Origin: Verrucomicrobiota bacterium
GTDB taxonomy: Bacteria > Verrucomicrobiota > Verrucomicrobiia > Chthoniobacterales > JAFAMB01
Assembly: GCA_019247695.1 (NCBI GenBank)
Contig: JAFBAP010000019.1
Coordinates: forward strand, 1 to 63,894
DNA: 63,894 nucleotides
Direction: 5' to 3'
Positions 26,627-35,541 of this stretch are shown in pieces (position 1 is the first letter of the stretch; the number at the start of each line of letters is the position of its first letter). The notes below the pieces were generated by a model. It was not told the DNA's origin and searched no databases. It worked only from the letters and a program-made list of their open reading frames with translations. Made by a program: the position numbers and the translations under genes.

Positions 26627-26652
26627 GCTTTCGTCCCGGAGGGACGGCTGAT
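26627..26652 (+). repeat. REP-like hairpin repeat, copy A
   Basis: These 26 bases are identical to 35001-35026. The core is a 6-bp palindrome, CGTCCC-GGA-GGGACG. The flanking 12-mer CTTCAGTCCCTG (26666-26677) occurs at copy B in reverse complement (35033-35044), so the copies share two modules in different relative orientation. Confidence 0.75.
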
Positions 26653-27079
26653 CGTAGGCATGGCCTTCAGTCCCTGTGAGGGCGTTTCCCAAGGGTTTGC
26701 GTCCGGGGAATGCCGTCGTCGAGCTTTAGCGACGGCGCCGTGACAGCGACGATTCCGCCGCCGCGATGCAACCTTGAAAGCGCGATTGCGGTCGCGTCTT
26801 TCGGGAGGGGCAATCATGGTCTCTCAGCAATGAACGACTGAGGATGGGCGGCCGAAGCGCGGCCCTTCGGCCAAAGGTTCTGTGCCTCGCCGCCGGTGGC
26901 TCATCGGGGTACGCGCGGACCAAGGATGCGGAGGCGGAGTCCGGCCGGGGCATCGCCCCGGCGCCGGGGGTGTGCGGCATCACCCTCATCCCCGCCCACC
27001 CTGGCCGGAGGGACACGAACATGACGCCGGCCGGCGGCGAGTTTCCCCAAGCGCGCATCCAAGCGTCGAGCCGTTTGGT

Positions 27080-27160
27080 GATAGCCGCGCCGAGGGAGCG
27101 CGCGCCGCCGGTGAGCCACGCCGCTTGGTTGGCCCCTTGTTTCGTGAAATCGGTATGCAT
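27080..27160 (-). pseudogene. Short-chain dehydrogenase N-terminal remnant
   Basis: From the ATG at 27158-27160, the reverse strand encodes MHTDFTKQGANQ then AAWLTGGARSLGAAITKRL, which is the TGGxxxLG cofactor motif of SDR enzymes. Family resemblance stops after about 30 residues and the downstream frame is arginine/proline-rich. The position, divergent from a LysR gene, is the classic layout for a regulator and its target oxidoreductase. Probably a truncated gene; the call is tentative because so little remains. Confidence 0.45.
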
Positions 27161-27311
27161 AAACTTGGCCTTTCGGTTTGACGCTTCTCGGCTCCGTTTG
27201 GTTTGCCGGGCCGGTTGTCCCGCTACCAGCAGCCGTACGCCGGCCGCACGGCTTTGCCCAATACCCCTTTCCTTGCGCAGCCATGCTTTCCGGGCATACT
27301 GGATTTCCACG

Positions 27312-28211
27312 ATGGAACTGCGGCACCTGCGCTATTTAGTCGCCGTGGCTGAAGCGTTGAACTTTACCAGGGCCGCCGCGCAACTGCGGGTGGCGCAACC
27401 CGCCCTGAGCCGGCAGGTGCAGGATCTCGAAGAAGAACTCGGGGTGGACTTGCTGCGCCGCAGCCCGCGCGGCGTGACGCTCACCGCCGAGGGAAAACTT
27501 TTTTTGGAGGAAGCCCGCGAAATGCTGAAGCGCGTCGAGGAATCGGTGGCCAAAGTGCGCGCGCTGGCTCGCGGCCAGTGCGGCGAGCTTCACATCGGCT
27601 ATGAGCCCTCCCTTTCGGTGGACCTGCTGCCTCCTGCGCTCGCGGCTTTCCAGCTGGCCGTCTCGCGCGTGAACGTGATGCTCCATGACCTCGCAAGCGA
27701 TGAATTGTACGCGGGGTTGCTCGACGGCTCGCTCTAACTGGCCGTGATGGTTCAACCCACCGGGGCCTCCGCGGACGGGCTGGTTTTCGAGGAACTGCGC
27801 CGCTACCCCATTTTGGTGGCCGTCGCGCCGGGCCATCCGTTCGCGCGCCTGAAGTCCGTCTCCGTCCGACAAGTCGCCACGGAGCCGCTGATCGTGTTAC
27901 AACGCCACGACTACTCCGAGTTTCATCGGATCCTGGAGCGGATCTTTTCACCTCACAACTTCCGCCCGTGCATCGCCGTGGAATGTGACAGCACGAGTTC
28001 GTTGGTCACAGCGGTGGCGGTGGGGCGCGGGGTCGCCTTGGTCAGCGAGCACTTCAAGCGCGTGGCCGGCCAGCGCTTGGCGTATCGTCCGCTGTCGGGT
28101 GGGACGGAATTCCATCGCGTCGGCGTTGCCTGGGCTGCCAAAGGCGACGTGACCCCGGCGGGGGAGAAGTTCTGTGCAGCGCTGAGGGCGGCGTCACGAG
28201 GCCCGTTATGA
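27312..28211 (+). pseudogene. LysR-family regulator interrupted by one in-frame stop
   Basis: The frame encodes a complete LysR protein of about 299 codons. It opens with the winged helix-turn-helix MELRHLRYLVAVAEALNFTR, AAAQLRVAQPALSRQVQDLE, and then the effector domain (GELHIGYEPS, LDGSL). The TAA at 27735-27737 breaks the effector domain after residue 141. The same frame continues without shift (LAVMVQPTG, PILVAVAPGHPFARL, VAVGRGVALVSEHF) to 28211. A single substitution therefore separates this from an intact gene. The divergent partner is also decayed. Confidence 0.85.
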
Positions 28212-28402
28212 GTGGACTCGCCTCGAAGACCGCACGCCGAACCGGCCACGCGTAACGGACTTCGCGAGAGCCACGTGCGGGTTTAAGTCCGGTTGGGCGT
28301 GCGCGGAAGGGCGCCTGCATTTTTGAGTGCCGGTGGTTGCACCGGGGCGCTTTTTAGCTAGAAACTGCAAAGGCACCTTTGCATCAGGGGTGATGAGGCG
28401 AG

Positions 28403-28810
28403 ATGAGTAGCCCACCCGTACATCGACCTGTCGAGCACGTCAGCGCCGTTGCTTTCGCGCCGACGCTGGAGCGCTTGGTTCAGGCCATTGAGAAGGCCGG
28501 GATGACGGTGTTCGCCCGGATCGACCATGCGGCGGGCGCGCGGCAAGCCGGGTTGGAGATGCCGCCCGCCGTGGTGCTGCTCTACGGCAATCCACGGGGC
28601 GGCACCCCGATCATGCTGGCGGCGCCGCAGGCCGCCCTCGACTTGCCGTTGCGGGTACTGGTGCGCGATGAGGGCGACGGGCGCGTGCTGGTCTCTTTCC
28701 ACCCGGTGGCGCCGATGCTGCGGCAGGCCGGGGTGCCCGAGGCAATGGCGACGCGGCTGGAGCCGGCGCAGCGTATCCTGGTCGAGGCAATCCAGCCGGG
28801 TAGAGATTGA
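28403..28810 (+). CDS. DUF302 domain protein
   Basis: 135 aa covering one DUF302 domain: an N-terminal helix TLERLVQAIEKAGMTVFARI, then DHAAGARQAGLEMPPAVVLLYG, GNPRGGTPIML and LPLRVLVRDEGDGRVLVSFH. These match the conserved pattern of the family, whose biochemical role is unknown. The ATG follows a GAGGCGAG ribosome-site-like stretch. The stop slightly overlaps the extended frame of the hydrolase, so the two are probably co-transcribed. Confidence 0.85.
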   Translation: MSSPPVHRPVEHVSAVAFAPTLERLVQAIEKAGMTVFARIDHAAGARQAGLEMPPAVVLLYGNPRGGTPIMLAAPQAALDLPLRVLVRDEGDGRVLVSFHPVAPMLRQAGVPEAMATRLEPAQRILVEAIQPGRD

Positions 28811-28836
28811 CCTGGCTCGCACGCAGAAACAATCCA

Positions 28837-29643
28837 ATGGACGTCTACGATGACGAGCTCAAGAAATTCGAAGCGGAGGGCGCCGCACCGTTACCGGCCG
28901 CCGATGATCAAGGCTACATTGAACACGAGGCAGCGCGAATCCGGTATGCCGCTTACGGCGTTGGCTCGCCCGTCGTGCTGTTGCACGGGGGCGTCGGCCA
29001 CAGCGGCAACTGGGGCTATCAAGTGCCCGCCCTGGTCAAGAGCGGCTACCGCGCCATTCTGATCGACAGCCGCGGCCATGGCCGCAGCACGCGCGATGCG
29101 CGACCGTTCTCGTATGAGTTGATGGCCTCTGACGTTCTGGCCGTGATGGAGGCGCTGCGGCTTCAAAAAGCCGCCTTGGTGGGCTGGAGCGACGGCTCCT
29201 GCACCGCGTTAATCCTGGCTGCGAAAGCTCCCGCACGCGCTGCGGGCGTGTTTTTCTTCGCCTGCAACATGGACCCAACCGGCGTAAAGCCGCCGGAAGC
29301 AAGTCCCACGCTCAATCGATGCTTTAATCGACACAGGAAGGACTACGCCAGGCTGTCGGCGACGCCGGAGCAGTTCGAGGGGTTCGTCGAAGACGTCAGC
29401 CTCATGCAGCGGACGCAACCGAACTGCTCCGCGCAGGATCTCGCGCAGATCCGCGTCCCTGTCCTGATCGTGCAAAGCGAGCACGACGAATTTATCAAAC
29501 CTGAACACGCAGCATATCTGGCCGCGGCCATTCCGGACGCCCAGTTGCGCGTCCTCAAAGCCGTGAGCCATTTCGCTCCCTTGCAGAGGCCGGAGGAATT
29601 CAACGCCGCCCTGCTCGCGTTCGTGCGCAAAGTTCTCTCTTGA
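28837..29643 (+). CDS. Alpha/beta hydrolase
   Basis: 268 aa from ATG 28837; a TTG at 28807 would add ten residues overlapping the DUF302 gene. Fold landmarks: oxyanion strand VVLLHGGVGHSGNW, AILIDSRGHGRS, the nucleophile elbow VGWSDGSC with Ser in G-W-S-D-G, the acid in VLIVQSEHDEFI and the catalytic His in VSHFAP. The triad is complete. Substrate cannot be told; relatives include esterases and haloperoxidase-like enzymes. Probably cytoplasmic. Confidence 0.85.
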   Translation: MDVYDDELKKFEAEGAAPLPAADDQGYIEHEAARIRYAAYGVGSPVVLLHGGVGHSGNWGYQVPALVKSGYRAILIDSRGHGRSTRDARPFSYELMASDVLAVMEALRLQKAALVGWSDGSCTALILAAKAPARAAGVFFFACNMDPTGVKPPEASPTLNRCFNRHRKDYARLSATPEQFEGFVEDVSLMQRTQPNCSAQDLAQIRVPVLIVQSEHDEFIKPEHAAYLAAAIPDAQLRVLKAVSHFAPLQRPEEFNAALLAFVRKVLS

Positions 29644-29731
29644 TCCACGCATTTTGCGGCGGCATTTTTTTCGATCCGTGATGGAGTTTATTGCGAAGTA
29701 ACTGGAAGAGGACCCGCGTGGGCGGGATACA

Positions 29732-32700
29732 GTGATGAGAATCTTCAGTTTTCTCGGTAACTGGCCGTTGCTCCGGCAAATCCGTCATTGGGCGGATGGC
29801 ACCGGCCTGGAATCCATGTCCGAAAGGACGCGTGCCCTTAAGCCTCGAGTGCAAGAGGCCGAAGTCGCCCGTTCGGTTTGTCCCTACTGCGGTGTCGGTT
29901 GCGGTCAGTTGATCTATCACCGGGAAGGCAAACTCCTCGCCATCGAAGGGGACCCGGCCAGCCCGGTCAGCCAGGGTAACCTCTGCCCTAAAGGGTCGGC
30001 ATCCTACCAGCTGCTTACTCACCCGAACCGGCTGACGAAGACGCTATACCGGGCGCCGCACGCCAAAGCGTGGGTCGAGATCGAGCCGGAGAAGGCGATG
30101 GACATGATTGCCGATCGGGTCTGGGAAACGCGCAAACGCGCGTGGAAGACGGAAGAGAACGGACATCCGGTTAATCATACGACGCGCATTGCGCACCTGG
30201 GGGGCGCCACGCTGGATAACGAAGAGAATTACCTCATCAAAAAGCTCTTTACCGCCGGCCTGGGCATGGTCTGCCTTTCCAACCAGGCGCGAATATGACA
30301 CTCTAGCACCGTGCCCGGTCTGGGCACTTCATTCGGGCGGGGAGGCGCCACGATGGCTCTGCAGGATCTGGCCAACGCCGACTGCATCCTTATTGAAGGC
30401 TCCTCGATGGCGGAAAACCACCCGGTCGGGTTCCGCTGGGTGATGGCCGCCAAGGAACGGGGGGCCACGTTGATTCACGTTGACCCCCGGTTTTCACGGA
30501 CCAGTGCCGTGGCCGACCTGTGGGTGCCGATTCGGGCCGGCACCGACATTGCATTTTTGGGCGGCCTGGTTCACTACGTGATCGAGCGCGAGAAGTATTT
30601 CAAGGACTACGTGCTGCACTACACCAACGCCAGCGCCCTCATCAGAGAAGATTTCCGCATGCCCGACGACGGCCTGGACGGTTTCTTTTCGGGATGGAAC
30701 CCGGACAAGCGCCTGTACGATTCCCAGACCTGGCAATACGACAGTGACGACGTCAGCCACCCGAACCGGGACCTCACCCTGCAACATCCACGCTGCGTTT
30801 TCCAGCTGCTGAAGCGCCACTACGCCCGGTACACCCCTGAGATGGTAGAAAAGGTTTGCGGCATCCCGCAGGCCCTCTTTTTCCAAGTGGCCGAAAAGTT
30901 CACCGGGGCCAGCGGCCCGGACAAAACGGCGGCCATGGCGTACGCGGTGGGTTGGACGCAACATTCCAAGGCCGTGCAGATGATCCGGATCGCCAGCATC
31001 CTGCAGTTGCTGTTAGGCAACATCGGCCGGCCCGGCGGCGGCATTATGGCGTTGCGCGGCCATGCGTCCATTCAGGGTTCAACCGACATTCCTACCCTGT
31101 ACGATATACTTCCCGGTTATCTCCCAATGCCGCGGGCCGGGATGGGCGAGGACACGCTGCACGATTACATCAGCAAGCACACGAACCCGACCGGGCTCTG
31201 GACGGAGTTCGGCAAGTACTTCGTGAGCCTGCTCAAGGCTTATTACGGGAAGAATGCAACGGCGGAGAACGAGTTCGGGTTCCGTTGGCTGCCGAAACTC
31301 AGCAGGAACCATTCTTTCTTCAAGATCGTGTATCAGATGGCGGATGCCCAGGTCGAAGGTTATTTCTGCATGGGCCAGAACCCGGCGGTAGCTGCGCAGC
31401 ATGCCGGCTTCCAACGGAAAGCGCTCGCGAAGCTGAAGTGGCTGGTGGTGCGCGACATGGTGGAACTCGAGCCCGCGACCTTCTGGTTGAACTCGCCGGA
31501 AATCGAGCGCGGCGAGTTAAAGACGGAGGACATCGCCACCGAGGTTTTTCTGATGCCGGCGGCAGGCCACGCCGAGAAGGAAGGTGCCTTTACCAACACC
31601 CAACGCATGGTGCAATGGCGTGAGAAGGCGGTCGAGCCGCCCGGGGATTGCAAAAGCGAGAGCTGGTTCATGCACCAACTGGCCAAACGGCTGAAGCAAA
31701 AGGCGGCGGCTTCCAACGACCCCATGGACGAGCCGCTGCGGGCGCTGGACTGGTGGTACCCGGAAGAGGAAAACGGCGAGCCGAACATGGAAGCGGTCCT
31801 GGCCGAAATCAACGGCTGGCACACCGCGCCGCACGCTGAGGCCAAGGGCACTCTCTGGGTGAAGGACGTCGAGGGCCGGCTTCACCACGGGCCGCAAATC
31901 GACCATTACCAGGACCTCAAGGACGACGGGTCAACCGCGTCCGGCTGCTGGATCTATGCCGGCATCCTCGGGTCTGACGGCATCAACAAAGCCCATCGCC
32001 GGGACCCGCATGGTCCTTACGGGCACGGTTGGGGATTCGCCTGGCCGAGCGATCGCCGCATCCTTTATAACCGGGCGAGCGCCCGGCCGGACGGCGCCCC
32101 CTGGAGCGAGCGGAAAAAGCTGGTGTGGTGGGACCCGGTCGCGAAGCGATGGGTCGGCAACGACGTCCCGGATTTTCCGCCGGACAAACCGCCCGATTAT
32201 CAGCCGCCACCCGGCGCCACGGGGCTTAATGCCCACCCCGGCGACCGGCCTTTTATTGTGCAGGAGGACGGCCTGGGCTGGCTCTACGTCCCTAGAGGTT
32301 TGGAAGACGGGCCGATGCCGACCCACTATGAACCGATCGAATCCCCGGTCTCAAACGCGCTATACCGCCGCAATACCGATCCGGTGATCGACTGGTTTAC
32401 CCGGCAGGAGAACCGGTTCGCGCCGCCGGGCGACCCGCGGTTTCCGTACGTGCTGACCACTTACCGGCTCACGGAACACCACACGGCCGGGGGTATGAGC
32501 CGGTGGTTGAGCCACCTGGCTGAGCTTCAGCCCGAATTCTTCATCGAGATGTCGCCCGAGCTGGCGGAAGAATTGAAGGTGAAAAATGGCGATTACGTGA
32601 CCATCGCCACCATGCGCGCCGCGGTTGAGGCCCGCGCCCTGGTTAGCCGGCGACTTCGCCCGGTGCGGGTCGGAGCAGGCCAACTCGTTCATCAGGTCGC

Positions 32701-32983
32701 GGTGCCGTTCCACTGGGGCAGGGGCGGCCCGATCAAGGGCGACAGCGCCTGCGACCTCCTGGCGATTTCGGGGGAACCAAACGTCACCATCATGGAAACC
32801 AAAGCGGTCAGCTGCACCATCGTGCCCGGACGGGTACCGCGCGGGCCGCAGTACCTGGAATTCATGAAGCGGATAGCGCCCCCCACCCCGCAACCTAACC
32901 TGCACCCGGAACAACCGCCGCCCGGCGCACCAGAAGGCGGCAAGTTTTCCTCGAGTTACGGCCAATACGGAAAAACAGAATGA
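29732..32983 (+). CDS. fdhA: Formate dehydrogenase catalytic (alpha) subunit, selenocysteine-containing
   Basis: 1083 aa if the TGA at 30296-30298 is read as selenocysteine (residue 189). The residues around it, NQARI-U-HSSTVPGLGTSFGRGG, are the conserved active-site context of Sec-containing formate dehydrogenases, and the frame continues to 32983. An N-terminal 4Fe-4S site uses Cys50, 53, 57 and 85 (CPYCGVGC...NLCPKG). The rest is a molybdopterin-guanine-dinucleotide oxidoreductase. It oxidises formate to CO2 and passes electrons to the beta subunit. No twin-arginine signal is visible, unlike E. coli FdnG, which suggests a cytoplasm-facing enzyme (inference). GTG 29732 or ATG 29735 starts it. 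Its end overlaps the beta-subunit start by four bases. Confidence 0.93.
30299..30330 (+). promoter_or_regulatory. SECIS-like hairpin for selenocysteine insertion
   Basis: Immediately after the TGA a hairpin forms at 30311-30327: stem GTGCCC/GGGCAC around the loop GGTCT. The GGUCU apical loop is the SelB-binding hallmark of the E. coli fdhF and fdnG elements, and the spacing of 12 bases from the TGA to the stem fits. The element lies within the coding sequence, as in other bacterial SECIS elements. Confidence 0.85.
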
Positions 32984-33840
32984 TTGGTGAAGGTCTACTT
33001 TCGACTAACCAAAAACGGCACCACTACGTTAAAGACGGCCGGACCGTCGGGTTTTACACCGACCCGACGGTCTGTATCGGCTGCAAGGCGTGCGAGGTGG
33101 CCTGCAAGGAATGGAACCAGGTGCCGGACGACGGTTTTGTTTGGACCGGGAATTCGTATGACAACACGGGTGCCCTGGGTGCATCGACCTGGCGTCACGT
33201 GCTTTTCCTAGAACAACCGTTCAACCGCGGGCCGCAAATCGCCGGCCCGATGACGGGCGCTCAGGAAGCGCCGTTCCGGTGGCTGTTTCTCTCGAACGTC
33301 TGCAAACACTGCGAGGTGGCCGGGTGCCTGGAGAGTTGCCCTACAGGCGCGATCATCCGGACCGAAACCGGAGGGGTCTTCGTGCAGGATGATATTTGCA
33401 ACGGGTGCGGCTACTGCGTGGTGTCGTGCCCGTTCGGCGTCATCGAGCGCCGCGCAAAACCGCAGCCGAAAGCCGGCGGAGCGTTCAAGTGCACCTTCTG
33501 CTACGACCGGCAGCGCGACGGGTTGGTGCCGGCCTGCGCGAAAACCTGTCCGACCGAAAGCATCCTGTTCGGCCCGCTGGATGAATTGCGTGCCCATGCC
33601 GCCCGGCGCGTGGCCGATCTCCACGCGCTCGGCTACACCGACGCGCACAATTACGACCCCCAGGAAACCAGCGTAAAGGGTATCCATGCGTCCTTTCTTC
33701 TGCTGGGGGACCCGACGGCCTATGGCCTGCCGCCCAAGCCGGACGTTCCCATCATCCATTTGAAGGCAAGCTGGGGCGCGGCGCTGATCACTGCCATCGG
33801 GGCATTGGTGGCCACGATCCTGACCTTCAGCCTATTCTAA
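32980..33840 (+). CDS. fdhB: Formate dehydrogenase iron-sulfur (beta) subunit
   Basis: 286 aa. Four ferredoxin-type cysteine clusters are visible: CIGCKACEVACKE (32-44), CKHCEVAGCLESCP, CNGCGYCVVSCP and CTFCYDRQ...CAKTCP, enough for four 4Fe-4S centres as in FdnH. A single C-terminal membrane helix (about 266-286) would anchor it to the inner membrane. It carries electrons from the catalytic subunit to the membrane subunit. ATG overlaps the upstream stop, giving tight translational coupling. Confidence 0.92.
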   Translation: MIGEGLLSTNQKRHHYVKDGRTVGFYTDPTVCIGCKACEVACKEWNQVPDDGFVWTGNSYDNTGALGASTWRHVLFLEQPFNRGPQIAGPMTGAQEAPFRWLFLSNVCKHCEVAGCLESCPTGAIIRTETGGVFVQDDICNGCGYCVVSCPFGVIERRAKPQPKAGGAFKCTFCYDRQRDGLVPACAKTCPTESILFGPLDELRAHAARRVADLHALGYTDAHNYDPQETSVKGIHASFLLLGDPTAYGLPPKPDVPIIHLKASWGAALITAIGALVATILTFSLF

Positions 33841-33850
33841 CTCGAGCGCA

Positions 33851-34945
33851 ATGCCCTCCAACGATACGCCCTCCAACGATAAGCATCCGGATTTCGAGGC
33901 CCGATTGGATCAGCTCCGGGAGGAAGCCCGCGCCACCGGCCGGGTCAGCGGACGCGGCGTTGACGTTGCCGGGGGACCTATCCCGGCGGGTTCGTTGCAA
34001 CCGGCCAAGCCGGGTTACTACGGCCGGCCGGTGGTCCGGCCGCCGGTCTGGGAATGGCAGATCGCACTTTATTTTTTTGTTGGCGGGCTTGCGGGCATGG
34101 CCGGGGTGATCGGTGCGGTCGCCTGCTTTCGCGGGCATGCGGACGTCACGCGCGCGGCGATGTGGCTGGCGGCCGCAGGCGTCATGATTTCTACCGTGTT
34201 GCTGATTTGGGACCTCGGCCGTCCCTGGTTGTTTCTGCACATGCTGCGAGTGTTCAAGCCGAAGTCCCCCATGTCCGTCGGCTCCTGGATCGTGAGTTTC
34301 TTCGGCGCCTGCGCGGTTCCGAGCGCGATCGCCTTCGAGTTAGACCAGCGGCACCTGATCCCTGCCGGCAGCGGAGCCGCTTTAGCCTTGCATGTGCTCG
34401 CGGTAGTGCTTGCCGTCGGGACCGGCTTCTGGGGGATGTTTCTCGCCACCTATACGGGCGTCTTGATCGGGGTGAGCACCATCCCGGCTTGGTTTTCCCA
34501 CGTGCGGCTATTACCGGCCCACTTCGGGACGGTCGGGCTGGGATCGGCGGTTGCCGTCCTGGAGTTGCTCGGGTTCCGATTGCCCGCCCTGAATGCGCTC
34601 GGCTTCCTTGCGGCAATCGTCGAGACCTGCGTCTGGCTCTTGCTGGAACTGAGGCACCACGGGGCCGTGGACCGTGCCGTGCACGAGGGGCGCTCGGGTT
34701 TGCTCCTGCGATCGGCCGGGCTCCTGACCGGACCGGCCGCGTTGATCCTGCGGGCCGCCGGTAGCATCGGAGCCGGGTTTTGGCCGGCTACCCTCCTGGC
34801 GGATGCCGCCTTTCTAGTCGGCGGCGTTACCCATCGCTTCGGCTGGATCGATGCCGGTCACGCTTCCGGACGCGATCCCGAAGCTGTCTTCGCGTCGATG
34901 CAGCCGGAACCGCCCACCGCACCTTCCCCACCGGCCCGTCAGTGA
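33851..34945 (+). CDS. nrfD: NrfD/PsrC-like membrane subunit
   Basis: 364 aa. After a soluble N-terminus of about 75 residues there are eight or so hydrophobic helices, beginning WQIALYFFVGGLAGMAGVIG, then LIWDLGRPW, MSVGSWIVSFFGA and GFWGMFLATYTGVLIG, the pattern of NrfD/PsrC quinone-reactive proteins. It sits ten bases after the beta subunit and most likely delivers electrons to the quinone pool, in place of the cytochrome b gamma subunit of E. coli FDH-N. Confidence 0.88.
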   Translation: MPSNDTPSNDKHPDFEARLDQLREEARATGRVSGRGVDVAGGPIPAGSLQPAKPGYYGRPVVRPPVWEWQIALYFFVGGLAGMAGVIGAVACFRGHADVTRAAMWLAAAGVMISTVLLIWDLGRPWLFLHMLRVFKPKSPMSVGSWIVSFFGACAVPSAIAFELDQRHLIPAGSGAALALHVLAVVLAVGTGFWGMFLATYTGVLIGVSTIPAWFSHVRLLPAHFGTVGLGSAVAVLELLGFRLPALNALGFLAAIVETCVWLLLELRHHGAVDRAVHEGRSGLLLRSAGLLTGPAALILRAAGSIGAGFWPATLLADAAFLVGGVTHRFGWIDAGHASGRDPEAVFASMQPEPPTAPSPPARQ

Positions 34946-35000
34946 TTAATGGCAAGCGGATGGAGATTACCCGCGGGCATTTAGATAGGGGCTGCGGGGT

Positions 35001-35026
35001 GCTTTCGTCCCGGAGGGACGGCTGAT
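35001..35026 (+). repeat. REP-like hairpin repeat, copy B
   Basis: Identical over 26 bases to 26627-26652, with the same CGTCCC-GGA-GGGACG stem-loop. The adjacent 12-mer CAGGGACTGAAG (35033-35044) is the reverse complement of the 12-mer beside copy A. It lies 55 bases past the end of nrfD. Confidence 0.75.
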
Positions 35027-35051
35027 GTCAGGCAGGGACTGAAGTTTCTGG

Positions 35052-35450
35052 CTGATACCATTTCGAAGGCCATGGAGGTAAAATCTTGTCTTCCTTCCCC
35101 GGTACCCTGTCGGCGTTAAACCTTTTAAACCGTATAAACGGCCTAGACCCAACGGGCCGGGAGACCTCGGCCCAGGGTTTAACGGGCGAAGGCGTTCCCC
35201 TCCGGCCCAACCCTGAATGGGCAGTAGCAGGCATTGCCGGCGAATTCTGCCGCCCCATCAGGGCTCGATCGTGATTTTACGGTTACCGAGGGTAAACCCT
35301 GGGCTAAGTTCCTTTAGCCCTTCAGGCCATCAAACCGTCTCCCGGCCCGTTGGGCCTAAGGCCGATCCAACCGGGTACGGAGCAGCCTCCGGTGCCGACG
35401 CTCCGTTAGCCGACATTCTACTGAAATAACTGTCTGCTGAACGGTATCAG
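35052..35450. repeat. Nested inverted-repeat element of about 400 bp (MITE-like)
   Basis: Three inverted-repeat pairs are nested. The outer 8-mer is CTGATACC (35052-35059) with GGTATCAG (35443-35450). The middle pair is a 26/27-base near-match, 35140-35165 with 35337-35363, sharing CCCAACGGGCCGGGAGAC exactly. The inner 12-mer is GCCCAGGGTTTA (35170-35181) with TAAACCCTGGGC (35293-35304). No protein is encoded. It could be a non-autonomous mobile element or a large RNA structure. Confidence 0.65.
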
Positions 35451-35541
35451 AGGTATGTGAAAATCGGCGGCAACCGGGTGCATTTTCCCGGGCATCTCAC
35501 AACGCTCTCGGATCTTCAAAGGTCAGGTAGCACGCTGTTGG

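Larger units (their letters stand above)
26168..27079. other. Intergenic region, about 910 bp, with one REP-like hairpin
   Basis: This stretch holds the upstream region of the sugar-importer operon, the hairpin repeat at 26627-26652, and otherwise sequence with no family resemblance in any frame. Open frames here (for example 26281-26817 on the minus strand) have arginine/proline-rich composition typical of spurious frames in GC-rich DNA. It may be decayed coding sequence linked to the SDR remnant on its right. Confidence 0.5.
34946..35541. other. Convergent intergenic region, 596 bp, rich in repeats
   Basis: No gene is supported here. The region lies between the ends of nrfD (+) and poxB (-) and contains a REP-like hairpin (35001-35026) and a nest of inverted repeats (35052-35450). 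Such a structured gap could end transcription from both sides. Confidence 0.6.

Noticed and set aside
26281-26817. 178-aa minus-strand open frame
   Set aside because: Its composition is arginine/proline-rich, it runs through the REP-like hairpin, and no family pattern is visible.
29732-30298. A separate 188-aa gene ending at TGA
   Set aside because: The TGA is a selenocysteine codon within a single formate dehydrogenase gene, supported by context and SECIS hairpin.
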